Position numbers and translations under genes: made by a program
Notes under the pieces: generated by a model
What the model was told of the DNA's origin: nothing
What the model saw: only the letters and a program-made list of their open reading frames with translations
The model's database searches: none
Shown: positions 24,361 to 33,231 of the stretch, piece by piece
Position numbering within the stretch: the first letter of the stretch is position 1
How the letters are laid out: the number at the start of each line of letters is the position of its first letter
Source: Mycobacterium yunnanensis
GTDB taxonomy: Bacteria; Actinomycetota; Actinomycetes; Mycobacteriales; Mycobacteriaceae
Direction: 5' to 3'
DNA: 64,000 bases
NCBI RefSeq assembly: GCF_025823185.1
Contig: NZ_JACKVK010000022.1
Location: 62,001 to 126,000, forward strand

Positions 24361-26547
24361 TCACACTTCCCGGTCGCGGGGAAGTCCCAGCACCCGTTCG
24401 CCGATCACGTTGAGCTGGACTTCACTGGTTCCGCCGTAGATGGTCATGGCACGTGAGGACAGGGTCTTCTCGATCCAGTTGCGCGACTGCGGGTCCGCCT
24501 CCTCGTGACTGCCGGCTGCGCCGAGTTCGGCGTGGCAGAAGTCGGCGACCTGTTGGCCGAATCGCATGGACAGATACTTGGAGATGTTGGGTGCCGCGCC
24601 GGGGTCGACGCCGTACAGCTGGGCCAGTAATGTGCGGCCGTTCATCAGCGTCATGGTCTGGTTCTCGGCAAGGAGTTCGCCGAGCCGGGTCGACGGCACC
24701 TCACGGCTCTTGGCGAAGGCGACGAGGTCGTCGACGTTGGCGTTGAGCGCCAGGCCCTTGCCGAGCGCCACGCGTTCGTGGCCGAGGGTGCCTCGGGCGA
24801 CCCGCCAGCCGTCGTCGACGGCTCCGATCACGCCGGAGTCGGGAATGAAGACGTCGTCGAAGAAGACCTCGGAGAACAGCGTTCCGCCGCTGGCTTCGCG
24901 AAGAGCGTTCGTCTGGATGCCGGGGGTGCTCATGTCCACGACGAAGTAGGTGATGCCCGCATGTTTTGCAGCGGTTGGATTGGTGCGGGCCAGCAGCACG
25001 CCCCACTCGGCGGCGAAACCCAGTGACGTCCAAATCTTTTGACCGTTGACGCGCCATCCGCCGTCGACTTTGGCCGCCTCGGTGCGCAGCGCTGCGAGGT
25101 CGGAGCCAGCCTCGGGTTCACTGAACATCTGGCACCACAGCACCTCACCGCGCAGAGTCGGCAGGAGTAGATTCCGACGCTGCTCGTCGGTGCCGTGGAC
25201 GGCGATCGACGGCATGAGCCAGGCGGCCAAACCGAGTTCGGGGGTGACCAGTCCGGCACGCTCGAGTTCTTCGGCGATGACCACCTGTTCGACGGGGCCG
25301 GCCCCTCGTCCGTGGGGCGCCCTCAGGAACGGCATCACCCAGCCGCCGTCGGCCAGTCCGATGAGCTGCGCGTCGTCGCCGAGGGCTGCGAGTTGTGCGA
25401 GCTCGGTGCGCACGGCGGCACGATATTCGTCTGCGCCGGCGGGGAATTCGTAGTCGAAGGTGCGACACGGACCCTCCAGCGCCGCGGCGGCGACGGTTTC
25501 GGCGCAGTCCCGGCTGCGGCCGAGCAGCGCCCGCGCGGTGAGAGCACGCCGATAGTAGAGGTGCGCGTCGTGTTCCCAGGTGAAACCGATGCCGCCGAGC
25601 ACCTGAATGCAGTCGCGGGCAGCCGACACCGCGGCGTCCGGTGCCACCAACCGCGCGACCGCGGTGGCGAAGCCCACGGCCGCGTCACGCGAGTCCCACG
25701 CCCGGGCGGCGTCCCAGACGGCAGCCCTGGCCTGTTCGAGGACGACGGCGGCCCCGGCGCAGCGGTGCTTGACGCCCTGGAATTGCCCGATCGGCCTACC
25801 GAACTGAACGCGGACCTTGGCGTATTCGGCGGCGGTGGACACGCACCAGGACGCGAGTCCCACCGCCTCGGCGCCCAGCACGATCGTCGCGAGGTGGTCG
25901 ACGGAAGCGCTGGTGATCCCGAGAATGCGGTCCGCGGGCACGTTGATCTCATCGGCGACGACGATAGGGATCTTGCGGGTGACGTCGACGGCCTCGGTGG
26001 GCGACAGGGTGACGTCGACGGCGTCCAACGCGACGAAGACGCGTTCGCCGTTCACGTCGACCGGCACGATGAGGACCTCGGCCAGACCGGCGCCCAGCAC
26101 GGCCGTGTGGCCGGTGACGACCAGCGCGTCGGTGGCGTCCCGGCTGCCAGTCAAGCCGTCGGCGAGGCCGACGGCGCCGCGGCTCGAACCGTCGACGAGA
26201 CCGGGGAGCAGGGCGGTGGCCGCCTTGCCGTCGTCGGTGCCGAGCACGGCCGCGGCGAGCACGGTCGCGACGAGCGGTCCGGGCGCGCAGGTGCGTCCGA
26301 GGGCTTCGAGCGCCACGGCGAGCTCGAGCAGTCCGGCACCTTGTCCGCCGTGCCGCTCCGCGACGTGCAACCCGAGGACGCCCTGTTCTGACAGCAGGGG
26401 CCAGAAGTCGGGGATGACCTCGGGGGCTTCGACCGCACCACGTAGGACGTCGGGGGTGAGGTGACGGCGGGCGAGTCCGTCCACGGCTCGGGACAATTCG
26501 CGCTGCTCGTCGGTGAGGCCGAGGCTTAGTCGATAGTCGGTGCTCAT
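24361..26547 (-). CDS. Double-length (fused) acyl-CoA dehydrogenase, FadE6/FadE34-like
   Basis: This 728-aa protein contains two acyl-CoA dehydrogenase units in tandem. Unit 1 (about 1-370) shows LTDEQRELSRAVDGLARRHL and QVLGGIGFTWEHDAHLYYRRA. Unit 2 (about 380-728) shows CQMFSEPEAGSDLAAL, GQKIWTSLG and the C-terminal TIYGGTSEVQLNVIGERVLGLP. Mycobacterial FadE proteins of this length act on bulky or steroid-like CoA esters in known cases. The ATG at 26547 has AAGGAG six bases upstream and overlaps the hydrolase stop (ATGA); the open frame further upstream is not coding. Substrate unknown. Confidence 0.88.
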   Translation of the reverse strand: MSTDYRLSLGLTDEQRELSRAVDGLARRHLTPDVLRGAVEAPEVIPDFWPLLSEQGVLGLHVAERHGGQGAGLLELAVALEALGRTCAPGPLVATVLAAAVLGTDDGKAATALLPGLVDGSSRGAVGLADGLTGSRDATDALVVTGHTAVLGAGLAEVLIVPVDVNGERVFVALDAVDVTLSPTEAVDVTRKIPIVVADEINVPADRILGITSASVDHLATIVLGAEAVGLASWCVSTAAEYAKVRVQFGRPIGQFQGVKHRCAGAAVVLEQARAAVWDAARAWDSRDAAVGFATAVARLVAPDAAVSAARDCIQVLGGIGFTWEHDAHLYYRRALTARALLGRSRDCAETVAAAALEGPCRTFDYEFPAGADEYRAAVRTELAQLAALGDDAQLIGLADGGWVMPFLRAPHGRGAGPVEQVVIAEELERAGLVTPELGLAAWLMPSIAVHGTDEQRRNLLLPTLRGEVLWCQMFSEPEAGSDLAALRTEAAKVDGGWRVNGQKIWTSLGFAAEWGVLLARTNPTAAKHAGITYFVVDMSTPGIQTNALREASGGTLFSEVFFDDVFIPDSGVIGAVDDGWRVARGTLGHERVALGKGLALNANVDDLVAFAKSREVPSTRLGELLAENQTMTLMNGRTLLAQLYGVDPGAAPNISKYLSMRFGQQVADFCHAELGAAGSHEEADPQSRNWIEKTLSSRAMTIYGGTSEVQLNVIGERVLGLPRDREV

Positions 26548-27392
26548 TCTGACTCCTTGTCTGTGGTGGTGAGTCGTGCTGCCATGGCGGCGATGTCGTC
26601 GGGGGCGTCGAGGTGCGGGCAGTGTCCGGCGTCGTCGAGCACGACGAGGGTGCTGCCGGGCAGCGAGATGTGAAGGCGCCGGCTGGCGGTCAGGGACACG
26701 ATGTGATCGCGACGTCCATGCACCAAGGTCACGGGGCAGTCGATTGGTCCGACGCGCTGACGGGTGGACACCTCGCCGGCATAGGCGACCGCCGAGCGCA
26801 TCAGCCGACGCGATGCCGTGCGGTTCGACAGCTGCGCGGTGACGAGCGCGATCATGTCGGGGTCGGCGTCGGTTCGTCGACCGTAGAGCAGCAGGCGGGC
26901 GACGGCGTCCACGACGGGACGTCGGATCGCGCGGGGTGCGGGCACCTCTGCGAGCAGTGCCACGCAGCGCAGGTCGCCCATCGTGCCGACCCGGATGGCC
27001 GGTGTCCACCCAAAACCCGCTGCGGCCGTTGCCAGCACGGCGGCGACGGGCGTCCTGCGGCCGGCCGCGCGCAGAGCAGCCAGGGCGCCGAGCGAATTGC
27101 CCACCAATACGACGGGTGCCGAGCTGCCGTGGTGGTCGACCAGGCCGTCGACGAAGGCGTCGAGTTGCGGGAGCCCCGGTCCGGGGCGGGTGTCATCGGC
27201 ATGGCCGAAGCCGGGCAGGTCGACGGCGATCGCCGACCTGCCTGCCTGGCCCAGCCGTTGCAGCACCGGGCGCCAACAGTCGGCGGGGTGGCCGAACCCA
27301 TGCAACAGCACGATGGTCGGGCCGTCTCCGTCGACGCCCAGTTCGCGCGTGCGGTAGCCCGCGTACCGCACGCCCGGGTGTTCGTTGATCAT
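26544..27392 (-). CDS. Alpha/beta hydrolase
   Basis: This is a 282-aa hydrolase with the oxyanion motif LLHGFG, nucleophile elbow GNSLG, acid in HGRRDHI and catalytic His in DAGHCPHLDAP. It overlaps the fused acyl-CoA dehydrogenase gene by four bases and follows an SDR gene by 9 bp. It may hydrolyse a CoA thioester or ester in the same pathway (inference). Confidence 0.85.
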   Translation of the reverse strand: MINEHPGVRYAGYRTRELGVDGDGPTIVLLHGFGHPADCWRPVLQRLGQAGRSAIAVDLPGFGHADDTRPGPGLPQLDAFVDGLVDHHGSSAPVVLVGNSLGALAALRAAGRRTPVAAVLATAAAGFGWTPAIRVGTMGDLRCVALLAEVPAPRAIRRPVVDAVARLLLYGRRTDADPDMIALVTAQLSNRTASRRLMRSAVAYAGEVSTRQRVGPIDCPVTLVHGRRDHIVSLTASRRLHISLPGSTLVVLDDAGHCPHLDAPDDIAAMAARLTTTDKESE

Positions 27393-27401
27393 CGGCGCGG
27401 G

Positions 27402-28289
27402 TCAGTTAGCCCAGCCGTCCAATTGGGACGGCAGCTCGTCGAGCACCCAGGGGCCGTCGACTTCGACGTCGTCGACGATCGTCCAGCCCCGTAGTCGCGA
27501 CACCGCCCCGCCCTGAACCGCGAGCACCTGCCCGGTCAGAGGGCACTTCTCGCTCCCGAGGTAGGCGACGACGGGCGAGATGTTGTCCGGGCTGAAGGCA
27601 TCGAACTCTCCGTCGGGAACCTCTTCGGCGAAGATGGCCCCCATGCCGGGGGTGGCGAGCGTGAGTCGGGTGCGGGCGACGGGCGCGATCGCGTTGACGC
27701 GGACGCCGTAGCGTTCGAGTTCCTCGGCGGCGACCAGGGTCATGGCCGCGATCCCGGCCTTCGCCGCGCCGTAGTTGGCCTGGCCCGGAATCACCGAGAA
27801 CGTGCCCGATGCCGACGCGGTGTTGACGACGGCGGCGTTGGGTTGGTCGCCGGCCTTGGATCGGGCCTTCCAATACGCCGCGGCGTGGTGCAGCACGTTG
27901 AAGTGGCCTTTGAGGTGCACGCCGATCACGCTGTCCCACTGCCCTTCCTCCATGCCCGGCAGGAACGCGTCGCGCAGGATGCCCGCGTTGTTGACCACCA
28001 CGTCGAGTCCACCGAATTCGGCGACTGCCTGCTCGACGATGCCTGCCGCCGCGGCGAAGTCGGCGACGCTGGAGGTGTTGGCGACCGCAGTGCCGCCAGC
28101 GGCGCGTATCTCGTCGACGACCTGCTGCGCAGGTCCGGTGTCGCCGCCTTCACCGGTATTGGACCCGCCGGCGTCGTTGACGACGACCATGGCGCCTTGG
28201 GCGGCGAACAGCAGAGCGTGTGAACGTCCGATCCCGCGGCCGGCTCCCGTGACGACGGCGACGCGGCCCGCGAGTGTGCCCGTACTCAT
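27402..28289 (-). CDS. Short-chain dehydrogenase/reductase
   Basis: This is a 295-aa classical-type SDR. It has the cofactor loop TGAGRGIG, NNAG, and the catalytic triad with Ser in NTASASG and Tyr/Lys in YGAAK. A C-terminal extension (WTIVDDVEVDGPW) is shared with mycobacterial 3-hydroxyacyl-CoA dehydrogenase-like SDRs (FabG-like/MFE-2 type). The ATG overlaps the SRPBCC stop by four bases. It is probably the 3-hydroxyacyl-CoA dehydrogenation step of the local beta-oxidation set. Confidence 0.87.
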   Translation of the reverse strand: MSTGTLAGRVAVVTGAGRGIGRSHALLFAAQGAMVVVNDAGGSNTGEGGDTGPAQQVVDEIRAAGGTAVANTSSVADFAAAAGIVEQAVAEFGGLDVVVNNAGILRDAFLPGMEEGQWDSVIGVHLKGHFNVLHHAAAYWKARSKAGDQPNAAVVNTASASGTFSVIPGQANYGAAKAGIAAMTLVAAEELERYGVRVNAIAPVARTRLTLATPGMGAIFAEEVPDGEFDAFSPDNISPVVAYLGSEKCPLTGQVLAVQGGAVSRLRGWTIVDDVEVDGPWVLDELPSQLDGWAN

Positions 28290-28717
28290 TCGACGATCGC
28301 CGCCAGCTTCTCGAGGGACGCGTCGAGTTCCTTCTTGGCAGAGCGCTCGATGGCCTTGCCGATGGCCCCGACCATCATCTGGCTCACGAAGTCGGCCTGT
28401 GCCGTCACGCGAGCGGCCTCGTCGTCCGGTTCGACGGACAAGGTGAGACTGATCTTCGCGCCCGCCATCCCGGTTCCGCTGAGTTTGACCAGGGTCGGGG
28501 GCTCGAACTCGTCGGCGGTGAGGGTGATCGTGTTGGCCATGCCCATGATGGTCAGCACTGCGGTCATCTGGCTTCCCTGCGCCACGGTGTCGGGAACCTC
28601 GCCCTTCCACTTGGTGAACAGGGTGTTCCACTCCTCCCAGCGGGCAAGGTCGGTGAGCACGGCCCACACCTTCTCCGCGGGGGCGTTGACGACGCGGTCG
28701 ACGTTGGTTCCTGCCAT
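28286..28717 (-). CDS. SRPBCC family protein
   Basis: This is a 143-aa START-like ligand-binding protein. It shows VDRVVNAPAEKVWAVLTDLARWEEWNT, then antiparallel strands, and a long C-terminal helix (ERSAKKELDASLEKLAAIV). GAGAAGGAG precedes the ATG. It is embedded between thiolase and SDR genes of a lipid-catabolic operon. It may bind a hydrophobic intermediate, though this is inferred only from fold and context. Confidence 0.8.
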   Translation of the reverse strand: MAGTNVDRVVNAPAEKVWAVLTDLARWEEWNTLFTKWKGEVPDTVAQGSQMTAVLTIMGMANTITLTADEFEPPTLVKLSGTGMAGAKISLTLSVEPDDEAARVTAQADFVSQMMVGAIGKAIERSAKKELDASLEKLAAIVE

Positions 28718-28742
28718 GAGTGCTTCTCCTTCTCGACGACGG

Positions 28743-29951
28743 TCAGCGGTTGGCTGGCCGGTAGGCGGTTACCACGGCGGATCCGCCGAGGCCGATGTTG
28801 TGCTGCAACGCAATTCGTGCACCGTCGACCTGGCGACCCTGAGCTTCGCCGCGCAGTTGCCAGGTGAGTTCGGCGCACTGGGCCAACCCGGTCGCTCCGA
28901 GGGGGTGGCCCTTGGAGATCAGCCCGCCGGAGGGGTTCACGACCCAACGCCCGCCGTAGGTGGTGTCATCGCCGTCGACGAGGTGGTGTCCCTCGCCTTC
29001 GCCGCAGAGTTCGAGAGCCTCGTAGGTCAACAGTTCGTTGGGAGCGAAGCAGTCGTGCAGTTCGATGACGTCGACGTCGGCCGGACCGATTCCGGCCTGC
29101 TCGTACACCTTCCGTGCCGCGGTGCGAGTCATGTCGGCACCCACCAGGGTGGCCAGGCTGCCCGATTCGAACGTGCCCGCGACGTCGGTGACGAGTGCTT
29201 GACCGACGATCTCGACGGCTCGGTCGCCGAGGTCGTGCTCGTCGACGAAGCGCTCCGAGGCCAGGATCGCGGCCCCGGACCCGTCGGAGGTCGGCGAGCA
29301 CATCGAGCGCGTGAGCCCTGCGGCCGGATAGACCATCTTGTCGCCGGCGATCTGCTCGGTGCTGTACTCCTGCTGAAACTGCGCCTTCGGGTTCTTCGCC
29401 GAATGGCGGTGGTTCTTGACGGCGATCTTGACGTAGTGGTCGGGTGACGAGCCATATTTCTCGTTGTGTTCGATCCCGGCGGCACCGAACATCCAGGGGG
29501 CCGGCGGGAAGTAGATCTCGCGCAGTTCGGCCATCGCCAGCAGGTGCTGCTGCATTGGTTGTTCGCGGTCGTCATATGTGGTTCCCAGGGAACCGGCCTG
29601 CATCTTCTCGAAGCCCAGAGCCAGTGTGCAATCGGCGATTCCGCCGCGAATCGCCTGCGCGGCCAGGAACAGCGCGCTCGATCCGGTGGAGCAGTTGCTG
29701 TTGACGTTGAACACCGGGATGCCGGTCAGTCCGAGCCCGTAGACGGCCCGGTGGCCCGAGCACGACTCGCCATAGCAGAAGCCGGTGTAGGCCTGTTCGA
29801 CGGCGCCATACTCGATGCCGGCATCCGACAGCGCGTTGCCGCCAGATTCCTGGGCCATCGCCGGGTAGTCCCACGCCTCACGGCGCCCGGGCTTCTCGAA
29901 CTTCGTCATGCCGACGCCGACGACGAACACCCTGTTGGATGAGTTGCTCAC
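28743..29951 (-). CDS. SCP-x-type thiolase / lipid-transfer protein
   Basis: This is a 402-aa thiolase-fold protein of the SCP2-thiolase (SCP-x) group. The nucleophilic Cys lies in NSNCSTGSSALFLA, with His residues in LHDCFAPNEL and GGLISKGHPLGATG. The C-terminal loop is QHNIGLGGSAVV, lacking the CxG cysteine of biosynthetic thiolases, as is normal for SCP-x proteins. They cleave 3-ketoacyl-CoA esters, often branched or sterol-derived. The start is GTG 29951 with a TAGGAG site eleven bases upstream. It lies 29 bp after the MaoC gene. Confidence 0.87.
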   Translation of the reverse strand: MSNSSNRVFVVGVGMTKFEKPGRREAWDYPAMAQESGGNALSDAGIEYGAVEQAYTGFCYGESCSGHRAVYGLGLTGIPVFNVNSNCSTGSSALFLAAQAIRGGIADCTLALGFEKMQAGSLGTTYDDREQPMQQHLLAMAELREIYFPPAPWMFGAAGIEHNEKYGSSPDHYVKIAVKNHRHSAKNPKAQFQQEYSTEQIAGDKMVYPAAGLTRSMCSPTSDGSGAAILASERFVDEHDLGDRAVEIVGQALVTDVAGTFESGSLATLVGADMTRTAARKVYEQAGIGPADVDVIELHDCFAPNELLTYEALELCGEGEGHHLVDGDDTTYGGRWVVNPSGGLISKGHPLGATGLAQCAELTWQLRGEAQGRQVDGARIALQHNIGLGGSAVVTAYRPANR

Positions 29952-29980
29952 GTGCTTTTGGTCTCCTAACGGTTTCGGCT

Positions 29981-30832
29981 CTAGCGGAACTCGGCAAGGC
30001 CATCGGTGATGACGTACTTGTCGGGCTCTTCGTCGCCCCGCGTCTCGAAGCGGTAGGTTCCGTCGGTCGCGTGCCATGCCGAGGTGGTGATGGTCTCGCC
30101 GGGAAACGCCGGTTTCGACATCCGTACCGCCAGGCGCTCGAGCCGCGCGGGATCCTCGGGACACACGGTGGCGATGAGGGCGTGGGAGGTGAAGGCAATG
30201 GTGCACAAGCCGTGGATGATGATGCCGGGCAGACCCATCTGCTTGGCGAAGTCGTCGTCTAGATGAATCGGCATCGGGTCACCCGAGGCCGGTGAGTACC
30301 GAAACGTCTGGTCGTCGTCGAACCGAGCGGTCACGGTGACGGCCGGCTCTTCGGCACGTAGGTGGTCGGGGAAGGTGTGTCCGGGGCTTCTCACGCCAGC
30401 CGAGCCGTCGAACTCACCGCCGCGAAAGAAGCCGACGAAGTACTGCTCATTGACGAGTTCGCCCTGAGTGTCCCGGGTTTCGATCAGAGTCGTCACCACC
30501 ACCCCGGACTCCTTGCCCTCGATGCCGACGGGCTTGGCGCGGACGGTGAGGACCTCGCCGGGCTCGATGGGCCGATGAAACCTGAAATCGTGCTCACCGT
30601 GCAGGATTCGCATCATCAGCTCATCGGGGACCAACGACATGGTCGCGTCGGCCATCATGACGGTCACCGGCACCACGGCGAATACCGGTGGTGCGTAGAC
30701 GCCGTCGAGGTGTGCGGCGATCGGATCATTCGTCGCCAGGGCGTAGGCCACGCACTGTTCGGGGTCGACCTTGAAATCGCGTTCCACGCCCCACTTGTCG
30801 AGAAGTTCGAGGTGAAAACCGTCTGATTGCAT
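29981..30832 (-). CDS. MaoC-like (R)-enoyl-CoA hydratase, double hot-dog
   Basis: This is a 283-aa protein with two hot-dog halves. The C-terminal half carries the hydratase-2 motif, SGDPMPIHLDDDFAKQMGLPG, with catalytic Asp and His. It hydrates trans-2-enoyl-CoA to (R)-3-hydroxyacyl-CoA. The ATG at 30832 is preferred because a TAGCGT box lies exactly seven bases upstream (30840-30845), the pattern of a leaderless mycobacterial transcript. It is the first gene of the catabolic operon and is divergent from an AraC-type regulator. Confidence 0.88.
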   Translation of the reverse strand: MQSDGFHLELLDKWGVERDFKVDPEQCVAYALATNDPIAAHLDGVYAPPVFAVVPVTVMMADATMSLVPDELMMRILHGEHDFRFHRPIEPGEVLTVRAKPVGIEGKESGVVVTTLIETRDTQGELVNEQYFVGFFRGGEFDGSAGVRSPGHTFPDHLRAEEPAVTVTARFDDDQTFRYSPASGDPMPIHLDDDFAKQMGLPGIIIHGLCTIAFTSHALIATVCPEDPARLERLAVRMSKPAFPGETITTSAWHATDGTYRFETRGDEEPDKYVITDGLAEFR

Positions 30833-30839
30833 GTCTGCG

Positions 30840-30845
30840 ACGCTA
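30840..30845 (-). promoter_or_regulatory. -10 box for leaderless MaoC transcript
   Basis: TAGCGT on the minus strand lies seven bases before the ATG at 30832. This matches TANNNT-N7-start. Confidence 0.5.
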
Positions 30846-30919
30846 TGGTCCGCGCCGGTCGAAGACGAGGACCGCAACGTACGCAATCGTTGACCGGAAC
30901 GCTCGGCGGGCTCGCTTGG

Positions 30920-30925
30920 TAGTTT
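30920..30925 (+). promoter_or_regulatory. -10 box for leaderless AraC-type regulator transcript
   Basis: TAGTTT lies seven bases before the GTG at 30933. Only about 75 bp separate it from the divergent MaoC -10 box, so the two promoters probably share regulation. Confidence 0.5.
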
Positions 30926-30932
30926 CAGTGCC

Positions 30933-31946
30933 GTGGCTGAGATGAGCCCGACGGGCTACACGATTCCGATCGGCCGTGTGCAGGCCTTCGTCGGGCTGGG
31001 TCTGCGTCAGGGGTGGAACGTCGAGGAGATGTTGCAGCGTGCGGGCATCTCCCCGCTGTTGCTGGCCGAGAACCGCGCCCGTGTCACCGACGATCAGGTC
31101 GCCGCGCTGGTTCAAGCGCTGTGGTCGGCCACCGACGACGAATTGCTGGGGCTCGGCGCGACCAGCATGCCGCGCGGGTCGTTTCGCATGATGATCTACG
31201 CGCTGGTGTCCGCGCCCGACCTGGCCTCGGCGTTGGAGCGCTATCGACAGTTCAGTCGGGCGCTTCCCGCGGTTCCGCCGGCCGCGGTGTCCACGGTGGG
31301 CGAGGAGCTGCGAATCTCGGTGGATCTAAGTGGCCTGGGCGGCGACCCGGTGGACCTGCTGGTCGATGCACTACTGGCGTCGCTGCACCGGTTCATCGGT
31401 TGGGCGATCGGTCGTCAGATCGCGCTCCACCGCGTCGAGGTGCCCTATCCACGACCACCCGGCGTCGACGACTACGACCTGATCTTCGGCGCCCCGGTGG
31501 TGTTCGACGCCCCGACGGCCATGCTGGTGTGTGGCACCGGTGTGCTGACCGCGCCGCTGGTGCGCTCCGAAGCCGAACTGGAGGAGTTCGTCCGCAACGC
31601 CCCGGGTGATCTGCTGTCCCGGCGGGACTACGGCACCTCGGTGGCCAACCAGGTCCGCCACATGATCAAACCAGGTCGGGGGCAACGACTTCCGGCGATG
31701 GACGAGGTGGCCGTCCGGCTGTCGATGAGCGAACAGACCGTCCGGCGCAGGCTGCGCGAGGAGGGAACGTCGCTGCGAGACATCCGCGATCAGGTGCTGC
31801 GTGACGAGGCGATCGCTGCGTTGACCAATGGGCACGAGACCATCGCGGAGCTCGCCGACAGGCTCGGTTTCTCTGAGGTCAGCGCGTTCGCCCGCGCGTT
31901 CCGTCGCTGGACCGGCAGCCCCCCGGGTTCCTACCGTTCGTCCTAA
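30933..31946 (+). CDS. AraC-family transcriptional regulator
   Basis: This is a 337-aa regulator. An N-terminal arabinose-binding-like domain of the type found in OruR/ArgR-like AraC proteins is followed by two C-terminal HTHs. The first is MDEVAVRLSMSEQTVRRRLREEG and the second HETIAELADRLGFSEVSAFARAFRRWTGSPPGSYR. The GTG start fits a leaderless message. Divergent placement from the MaoC-thiolase-SDR-FadE block suggests it controls that block (inference). Its stop overlaps that of the convergent CoA-transferase gene. Confidence 0.88.
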   Translation: MAEMSPTGYTIPIGRVQAFVGLGLRQGWNVEEMLQRAGISPLLLAENRARVTDDQVAALVQALWSATDDELLGLGATSMPRGSFRMMIYALVSAPDLASALERYRQFSRALPAVPPAAVSTVGEELRISVDLSGLGGDPVDLLVDALLASLHRFIGWAIGRQIALHRVEVPYPRPPGVDDYDLIFGAPVVFDAPTAMLVCGTGVLTAPLVRSEAELEEFVRNAPGDLLSRRDYGTSVANQVRHMIKPGRGQRLPAMDEVAVRLSMSEQTVRRRLREEGTSLRDIRDQVLRDEAIAALTNGHETIAELADRLGFSEVSAFARAFRRWTGSPPGSYRSS

Positions 31947-33043
31947 GGGGCGGGCAGGCCCCACGCCGCCAGCACGTCGCGCACCGATGTGGCGTCCTTC
32001 GTATGCGCCGCGGGGACCGGCAGTGGTGTTCTGCTGAACCGGGGCGCTGGTGCCGGCTGCCGCAGACCGCCGACGTCGACGAAGGTGCCGCGGGCGCGGT
32101 TGTGTGGGTGCTCGTGAGCTTCCCACGGCGACAGCACCGGTGTCACGCACGCGTCGGAGGAGGCGAACACCTCCGTCCACTCGTCGCGGGACCGTTCCTT
32201 GAATCGGGCGGTGATCACACCCCGCAGCGTGGCCCAGCCGGTCCGGTCGAGTTGGAAGGGCAGCTCGGGGTCGTCGATGCCCAGCAGGGCCAGCATCTGG
32301 AGGAAGAACGGGATCTCCACGCATCCCACGGCGACGAATTGGCCGTCGCCACATTCGTAGGTGTCGTAGAACGGCGCAGCGCCGTCGAGCATGTTCTCCC
32401 CACGCGGCTCGTTCCACAATCCGACGTCGTGCAGGCCGTGCATGAACGCGGTGTAGAGCGCCGATCCGTCGAGCATCGCGGCGTCGATCACCTGACCCTT
32501 CCCGGAGGTCGTCCGCTCGTAGAGGGCGGCCACGACGCCCATCGCGAGAAGCATTCCGCCACCGGCGAAGTCGCCGACGATGTTGGCCGGCGGTACCGGA
32601 CGCTGCCCTGCGCGGCCCACCAGGTCCAGCGCGCCGGAGACTGCGATGTAGTTGATGTCGTGACCGGCGGTCGGGGCCAGCGGGCCATCCTGACCCCACC
32701 CCGTCATGCGTCCGTAGACCAGCCGCGGATTGCGGCCGAGCAGGTTCTCGGGCCCGATGCCGAGCCGCTCGGCTACACCGGGACGGAACCCCTCGACGAA
32801 CACGTCGGCGTTCTCGACGATCGCGCGCAGTCGTTCGAGGTCGTCGGCGTCCTTCAGGTTCAACGCCACGCTGTACTTGCCGCGGTCGAGCGGGCCGTCG
32901 GGCGGGACGAGGCCGTCGCCCGGCGCGCCGCCGCGTTCGATCCGCACCACTTGCGCCCCGAGGTCGGCGAGCACCATGCATCCGAACGGGGCGGGCGCCA
33001 AGCCTGCCATCTCGACGACTCTGACTCCTCGAAGCGGTCCCAT
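31943..33043 (-). CDS. CaiB/BaiF CoA-transferase family, alpha-methylacyl-CoA racemase-like
   Basis: This is a 366-aa protein very like mycobacterial Mcr. It shows GPLRGVRVVEMAG, GRMTGWGQDGP, the catalytic His in GHDINYI, Asp in VGDFAGGG, and Glu in DTYECGDG, all conserved with Mcr. It epimerises 2-methylacyl-CoA so that branched chains can be beta-oxidised. ATG 33043 is favoured because a TAGCGT box lies seven bases upstream. Its position beside the SCP-x/MaoC/FadE block fits branched-chain or sterol side-chain catabolism. Confidence 0.9.
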   Translation of the reverse strand: MGPLRGVRVVEMAGLAPAPFGCMVLADLGAQVVRIERGGAPGDGLVPPDGPLDRGKYSVALNLKDADDLERLRAIVENADVFVEGFRPGVAERLGIGPENLLGRNPRLVYGRMTGWGQDGPLAPTAGHDINYIAVSGALDLVGRAGQRPVPPANIVGDFAGGGMLLAMGVVAALYERTTSGKGQVIDAAMLDGSALYTAFMHGLHDVGLWNEPRGENMLDGAAPFYDTYECGDGQFVAVGCVEIPFFLQMLALLGIDDPELPFQLDRTGWATLRGVITARFKERSRDEWTEVFASSDACVTPVLSPWEAHEHPHNRARGTFVDVGGLRQPAPAPRFSRTPLPVPAAHTKDATSVRDVLAAWGLPAP

Positions 33044-33050
33044 GGCGTCG

Positions 33051-33056
33051 ACGCTA
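33051..33056 (-). promoter_or_regulatory. -10 box for leaderless racemase transcript
   Basis: TAGCGT (minus strand) lies seven bases before ATG 33043. It is the same hexamer and spacing as for the MaoC gene. Confidence 0.5.
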
Positions 33057-33231
33057 GATGTGGTCGACGAGCCGCGGCCATGGCCCGACCGCACAGGATC
33101 CTTGACCCAATCGCTCACTGCGCCACGGAGGCATCAGGTGAAACGCTCATGTGGGGGCGACATGGAACCACTCAGCAAGCGCCCGTGCCCCCATGGGCCG
33201 TAGTCGCGACTCTGACGGCGACCGGCCGTCG

